From contig NZ_JADOTW010000006.1 in assembly GCF_015645095.1 (NCBI RefSeq), positions 1-64,000 of the forward strand: a stretch of 64,000 nucleotides of DNA, in the 5' to 3' direction. The notes beneath the pieces are model-generated. The model had not been told where the DNA came from and did not search any database. It saw only the letters and a list, made by a program, of their open reading frames with translations. Made by a program: the position numbers and the translations under genes. Source of the stretch: Halomonas sp. 328. Lineage in GTDB: Bacteria; Pseudomonadota; Gammaproteobacteria; Pseudomonadales; Halomonadaceae. Positions 59,951-64,000 of the stretch are shown one piece after another (position 1 is the first letter of the stretch; each line of letters begins with the position of its first letter).

Positions 59951-60802
59951 TCAGCGCTTGGGGGCGGAGCGCGGACGCCGCACGCCCTGCACCGGGCGCC
60001 GCTTGTTCTTGTCACGACTCCAGCGGTTCTTCTCGTCCGGGGTCAGCTCCGGCACCTTGCGCGCTTCCAGCCCGGCCAGGGTAGCCAGGTCATCCACTTC
60101 GGCCTGGGTCAGCTCGGTCCACTCGCCGGCCTTGGCCCGCTTGTCGAGGAAGATATTGCCGTAGCGCACCCGCTTGAGGCGACTCACGGTGAGCCCCTGG
60201 GACTCCCACAGGCGCCGCACCTCGCGGTTGCGCCCCTCCATGATCACCACATGGAACCAGGTATTGATGCCCTCGCCGCCGAACTCCTGGACGTCGGTGA
60301 AGCGCGCCGGCCCATCCTCGAGCATCACGCCCTCGACCATCTGCTTGATCTGGGCCTTGGTCACCTCCCCCATGACCCGCACCGCATACTCCCGCTCCAC
60401 CTCGGTGGAGGGGTGCATCAGGCGGTTGGCCAGCTCGCCGTCGGTGGTAAACAGCAGCAGGCCGCTGGTGTTGATATCCAGGCGGCCGATGGCGATCCAG
60501 CGCTCCCCTTTGAGCCGCGGCAGCCGCTCGAAGACGGTGCGCCGCCCCTCGGGGTCCTTGCGGGTGCACAGCTCGCCTTCCGGCTTGTTGTACATCAGCA
60601 CCCGACGCGGGGTCTCGTCGGCGCCACGCAGGGTCAGGGGGCGCTGGTCGAAGGTGACCTTGTCACGCAGTTCGATGCGGTCGCCCAGGGTGGCCACCTT
60701 GCCATTGACGGTGACCCGGCCATCGGCGATGGCGGCCTCCATCTCGCGACGCGAACCCAGCCCGGCCCGGGCCAGTACCTTCTGCAGTTTTTCGCTACTC
60801 AT
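59951..60802 (-). CDS. rluB: 23S rRNA pseudouridine(2605) synthase RluB
   Basis: A 283-residue pseudouridine synthase with an N-terminal S4 domain ([19 protein letters not shown]) and the RluB/RsuA catalytic motif [14 protein letters not shown] (Asp109). A basic C-terminal tail ([14 protein letters not shown]) is typical of RluB. Its start overlaps scpB by four bases; the operon order scpA-scpB-rluB is conserved. Confidence 0.95.
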   Translation of the reverse strand: MSSEKLQKVLARAGLGSRREMEAAIADGRVTVNGKVATLGDRIELRDKVTFDQRPLTLRGADETPRRVLMYNKPEGELCTRKDPEGRRTVFERLPRLKGERWIAIGRLDINTSGLLLFTTDGELANRLMHPSTEVEREYAVRVMGEVTKAQIKQMVEGVMLEDGPARFTDVQEFGGEGINTWFHVVIMEGRNREVRRLWESQGLTVSRLKRVRYGNIFLDKRAKAGEWTELTQAEVDDLATLAGLEARKVPELTPDEKNRWSRDKNKRRPVQGVRRPRSAPKR

Positions 60803-61656
60803 GAGTCATCGGTCTCATCGGTTGAGTGAGACGCACCCGGGCGCTCGTCATCCTCGACGGTCGCTCGCTGGCGGGCGCGTTCGGCAAGGCGAGCCTGCAG
60901 ATCGCTGAAGCTCAGGCCTTGCCCATGGGACGCCGTCTCGGCGTGTCTGGCGTCGGCCATCCCGGCCGTCGCGTCGTTCTCTTCCTGCTCGTGGTGTTCG
61001 CCAGAGGCGCTGGCCTCCGGCTTCTCGATCTCGTTGTCTTCCACTGCGGTGGCGTCGGCCTCACCCACCGCCGGGGCCGGCGCCTCGTCTTCCGGCCGCG
61101 TTTCCTCGCCCCAAGCGTCGCTATCGGCCAGCTCGTGCATGGGCGGCAGGCTATCCAGGGTCTTGAGGCCGAAGTCATCGAGGAAGGCCCGGGTGGTGGC
61201 ATAGACCGCCGGGCGCCCCGGCACGTCACGATGCCCCACCACACGGATCCAGCCCCGCTCGGTGAGGGTACGCATGATCGAACTGCTCACCGCCACGCCG
61301 CGCACCTCCTCGATATCGCCCCGGGTCACCGGTTGACGATAGGCGATCAGCGCCAGGGTCTCCATCAGCGCCCGGGAGTAGCGCTGGGGACGCTCGTCCC
61401 AGAGTCGCGAGACCCAGGGCGAGAGCCGAGAGCGAATCCGCAGCCGATAGCCGGAGGCGGTCTCGATCAGTTCCAGGGCACCCCGCGCATGGCGCCGGTC
61501 GAGGCGCTCCAGGGCCTCGCGCAGGGCCCGTCGCGGCGGGCGTTCATGGTCATCGAACAAGCCCTCGAGGCGCTCCAGGGCCAGCGGCTCCCCCGCCGCC
61601 AGCAGGGCCGCCTCGAGGATCTCGTCCAGGGCATCGGGGAATTCCATGGCGGTCAT
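60799..61656 (-). CDS. scpB: segregation and condensation protein B
   Basis: A 285-residue kleisin-associated protein of the SMC condensin complex. Two winged helices are visible ([17 protein letters not shown] and [21 protein letters not shown]). The C-terminal 90 residues are acidic and disordered. Overlaps scpA and rluB by four bases each, indicating tight coupling. Confidence 0.94.
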   Translation of the reverse strand: MTAMEFPDALDEILEAALLAAGEPLALERLEGLFDDHERPPRRALREALERLDRRHARGALELIETASGYRLRIRSRLSPWVSRLWDERPQRYSRALMETLALIAYRQPVTRGDIEEVRGVAVSSSIMRTLTERGWIRVVGHRDVPGRPAVYATTRAFLDDFGLKTLDSLPPMHELADSDAWGEETRPEDEAPAPAVGEADATAVEDNEIEKPEASASGEHHEQEENDATAGMADARHAETASHGQGLSFSDLQARLAERARQRATVEDDERPGASHSTDETDDS

Positions 61657-62585
61657 GGCGTCGACTCATCCTCGAAGGCGCTCTCGCCTTCGTCCTCCGG
61701 GTCTGGGGGGTCTTCGGCGAAGGCCGCTTCCTCCGCCTCCTCGGTCATGGCCGCCCTGGCGCGCACATGAATCGGCGACAGGGGGGCATTCTGCACGATC
61801 TCGATCAGCGCCTCCTTGGCCAGCTCGAGGATCGCCATAAAGGTCACCACCACCCCGGCCTTGCCCTCTTCCAGGGTGAACAGGGCCTCGAAGGGGGTGT
61901 AATGCTCGTGTTCGAGCCGCTCCATGATGCGCATCATGCGCTCCCGGGTGGAGAGCACCTCGCGGCTGATCTGGTGCGACTGGGTCAGCTCGGCGCGCCT
62001 GAGGATACCGGCCAGGGCGCCGAGCAGCTCGTCGAGCTCCACCTCGGGGTGGATCACCCGGGTCTCGAGGCTCGGCAGCTCGGCATGGGCCGGGAACCAG
62101 TCGCGGCCCTGGCGCGGCACCTCGTCCAGGGACTCGGCGGCCTGCTTGAGGCGCTCGTACTCCTGGAGGCGGCGAATCAGCGCCGCCCGGGGATCCTCTT
62201 CCTCCTCCTCGCCCTCCGCCTTGGGGGGGCGCGGCAGCAGGGTCCGCGACTTGATCTCCGCCAGCATCGCCGCCATCAGCAGGTACTCCCCGGCCAGCTC
62301 GATCTCCAGGGCCTTCATCAGCTCCACGTACTCGATGTACTGGCGGGTGATGGCGGCCACATCGATGGCGAGGATATCCAGGTTCTGGCGACGGATCAGG
62401 TAGAGCAGCAGGTCCAGCGGCCCCTCGAAGGTCTCCAGGAAGACCCGCAGCGCCTCGGGGGGAATATAGAGGTCCTCGGGGAGCTGGGTGATCGGCTCGT
62501 CGAACAGCCGCGCCAACACCTCCGCCTGTGCGGCGGCCGCTGGTTCCTGGCTGGTCGCCTGCTCCGCGCCGACTGTCTCGCTCAC
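61653..62585 (-). CDS. scpA: segregation and condensation protein A
   Basis: A 310-residue kleisin that bridges SMC subunits in chromosome compaction. FEGPLDLLLYLIRRQNLDI is the N-terminal ScpA signature, and VTFMAILELAKEALIEIVQ forms the C-terminal winged helix. The N- and C-terminal tails are acidic. First gene of scpA-scpB-rluB on the minus strand. Confidence 0.95.
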   Translation of the reverse strand: MSETVGAEQATSQEPAAAAQAEVLARLFDEPITQLPEDLYIPPEALRVFLETFEGPLDLLLYLIRRQNLDILAIDVAAITRQYIEYVELMKALEIELAGEYLLMAAMLAEIKSRTLLPRPPKAEGEEEEEDPRAALIRRLQEYERLKQAAESLDEVPRQGRDWFPAHAELPSLETRVIHPEVELDELLGALAGILRRAELTQSHQISREVLSTRERMMRIMERLEHEHYTPFEALFTLEEGKAGVVVTFMAILELAKEALIEIVQNAPLSPIHVRARAAMTEEAEEAAFAEDPPDPEDEGESAFEDESTP

Positions 62586-62670
62586 GCCCTGCCCGTCCGG
62601 TTGCGTTCAGCCGGCCAGTCTACCAAGAGAGCCGCGCGGGAGATAGCGAGGGACCTATCGGAGACTCGAG

Positions 62671-64000
62671 CTATTCCGCCGTTTCGGCCTTGCGATAACG
62701 CCCGACATAGTCGAACAGCTTCTCGCGCACCTGCCAGTGGCGGCCCACCTTGCGCCCCACCACGAAGTCCGGGTGACGCAGCCGCCGCCGCTCTTCGATC
62801 ACCGCCTCCGGGGTGGTGGGGCGCCAGTCGCTGCCCGGGGCACGCAGATGGTGGCGCAGGAAGGCTGCGGCGAAGGCGCCGCGCTGAGCCGGAGTCTCCA
62901 GGGCGAACCATTCGCTGAGCGTGGCGCCGTCCTCATCGTGGTAGGTCACCTTGAGGCGCGGCAGCCCGCGACCATTGACGGTGGACTCGAGCTGCATGCC
63001 GCTGACCCTGAGCACCCTGGCATCCTTGAGCCGCAGCGCCGCCTTGAGCTTGTCGTCGGCATCCACCAGCAGGGTCTCGCAGCCATGGCAGCGGCGGGCG
63101 GCGATATCGTTCTCGGCACCACAGTCGCCGCACACTTTGAAGCGAAAGCGGAAGTCGCACTGCTGGCGCTTGCCTGACTCGTCCTCGACCAGTCCCTGAC
63201 AACGGCGCCCGAAGTGCTCGATCACCAGGTCGCCGTCGCGCTTGCCCCAGAAGAGGTTGGCGTGACCGCAGGCGGGGCACTCGACCTGCACCGGTTCGCT
63301 GTCGGCATCCGGCTTCGGCGAGCCCACCTCGGGGGCATAGAGGTCCCAGGGATTGCCGGCATAGTCGAGGATCAGGCAATCCGTCTTGCCCGGCGACAGG
63401 CGCAGGCCGCGCCCGACGATCTGCTGATAGAGGCTCACCGATTCGGTGGGGCGCAGGATGGCGATCAGGTCCACATGGGGCGCATCGAAGCCGGTGGTGA
63501 GCACCGCCACGTTGACCAGGTACTTGAGCTCCCGGGCCTTGAAGGCGGCGATGATCGCCTCGCGCTCGGCGGAGGGGGTCGCCCCGGTGATCAGCGCCGC
63601 CTCGCCCCGGGGCAGGTAGCCGAGCACCTCCTCGGCATGGGCCACGCTGGCGGCGAACAGCATCACCCCCTGGCGGTCGCGGGCGCGCGCCACGACCTCG
63701 GCGATGATCCCCGGGGTGGCACGGTTTCCCGCCGCCACCCGATTGAGCTCCTCCTCGCGGAACAGCCCGCTCGACGAGGGCACCAGGCGCGAGAAGTCAT
63801 AGCGCTCGACGGCGGCATCCACCCGCCTCGGCTCGGCCAGGTAGCCCTGCTTGACCATCAGCCGCAGGGGCTGCTCGAAGACGCAGTCGCGGAACAGGCA
63901 GTCCGCCTCGCCGCGCACCATGCCGTGGTGGTGGCGATGATAGATAAACCCCTGGCCCAGCCGGTAGGGGGTGGCGGTCAGCCCCAGCACCTTGAGGCCG
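62671..64000 (-). CDS. radD: RadD-type DEAD/DEAH-box helicase, 3' part only
   Basis: The open frame runs off the right edge, so the N-terminus with the Walker motifs is missing. Visible parts are TATPYRLG (helicase motif III), a C-terminal helicase domain with [20 protein letters not shown] (motif VI), and a zinc-binding tail with [13 protein letters not shown] and [22 protein letters not shown]. This fits RadD/YejH, which acts in recombination-dependent repair. The first codons seen here are internal. Confidence 0.85.
   Translation of the reverse strand, partial: GLKVLGLTATPYRLGQGFIYHRHHHGMVRGEADCLFRDCVFEQPLRLMVKQGYLAEPRRVDAAVERYDFSRLVPSSSGLFREEELNRVAAGNRATPGIIAEVVARARDRQGVMLFAASVAHAEEVLGYLPRGEAALITGATPSAEREAIIAAFKARELKYLVNVAVLTTGFDAPHVDLIAILRPTESVSLYQQIVGRGLRLSPGKTDCLILDYAGNPWDLYAPEVGSPKPDADSEPVQVECPACGHANLFWGKRDGDLVIEHFGRRCQGLVEDESGKRQQCDFRFRFKVCGDCGAENDIAARRCHGCETLLVDADDKLKAALRLKDARVLRVSGMQLESTVNGRGLPRLKVTYHDEDGATLSEWFALETPAQRGAFAAAFLRHHLRAPGSDWRPTTPEAVIEERRRLRHPDFVVGRKVGRHWQVREKLFDYVGRYRKAETAE

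Overview
The window is a GC-rich, densely coded chromosomal segment from a gammaproteobacterium. Gene content and order fit the Halomonadaceae (Halomonas or a close relative): ccoNOQP-ccoGHIS-hemN-anr, a DUF4212/acetate-type symporter next to crbS and crbR, dapA-bamC-MBL-purC, and scpA-scpB-rluB. The taxonomic call is inference from synteny and base composition; there is no rRNA or phylogenetic marker comparison behind it.

Layout. 0-0.35 kb: three tRNA genes on the minus strand (Asp, Asp, Val). 0.5-12.6 kb: a micro-aerobic respiration block comprising a hydrolase, cbb3 oxidase subunits, oxidase assembly and copper supply, a TauE/DsbD_2-type membrane protein, oxygen-independent haem synthesis (hemN) and the oxygen sensor Anr/Fnr. 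Candidate Anr boxes lie before ccoN and hemN. 12.7-26.4 kb: ttcA, then an acetate module made of a DnaQ-like exonuclease, a cNMP/CBS/DUF294 protein, the DUF4212 plus sodium:solute symporter pair, the CrbS hybrid kinase, the CrbR response regulator and acetyl-CoA synthetase. A shared motif (ACCA-N2-GTC-like) occurs several times before the symporter operon and once before acs, and is a candidate CrbR site. 26.6-49.2 kb: housekeeping genes for lipid synthesis (plsB, cardiolipin synthase-like), tRNA and rRNA modification, adk, pyruvate dehydrogenase E1/E2, ampD, nadC, trmO, purC, bamC, dapA, bcp, two small transport/sulfur genes and bepA. nadA follows at 49.2-50.2 kb.

50.3-59.5 kb is the accessory part. 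It is an envelope and general-stress cluster with longer gaps and lower coding density: CsbD, a PRC-barrel protein, an AI-2E-type permease, a frameshifted DUF883/YqjD-like gene, an OmpA-domain protein with a 14-residue repeat array, two atypical Crp/Fnr regulators, a 24-residue membrane peptide and a secreted peptidoglycan-binding protein. Four intergenic copies of a palindromic motif, GTnCG-N4-CGnAC, tie this cluster together and are the best candidate here for an undescribed regulon. 59.5-64 kb: three identical tRNA-Lys genes, rluB, scpB, scpA and the C-terminal part of a RadD-type helicase that runs off the right edge.

Dispersed intergenic repeats occur at about 13.68, 31.82 and 41.83 kb. 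They share a box, and the two complete copies carry a hairpin with a GGGA loop and varied stem. A related hairpin sits inside an inverted-repeat region at 27.9-28.1 kb. An octanucleotide tandem array follows crbS.
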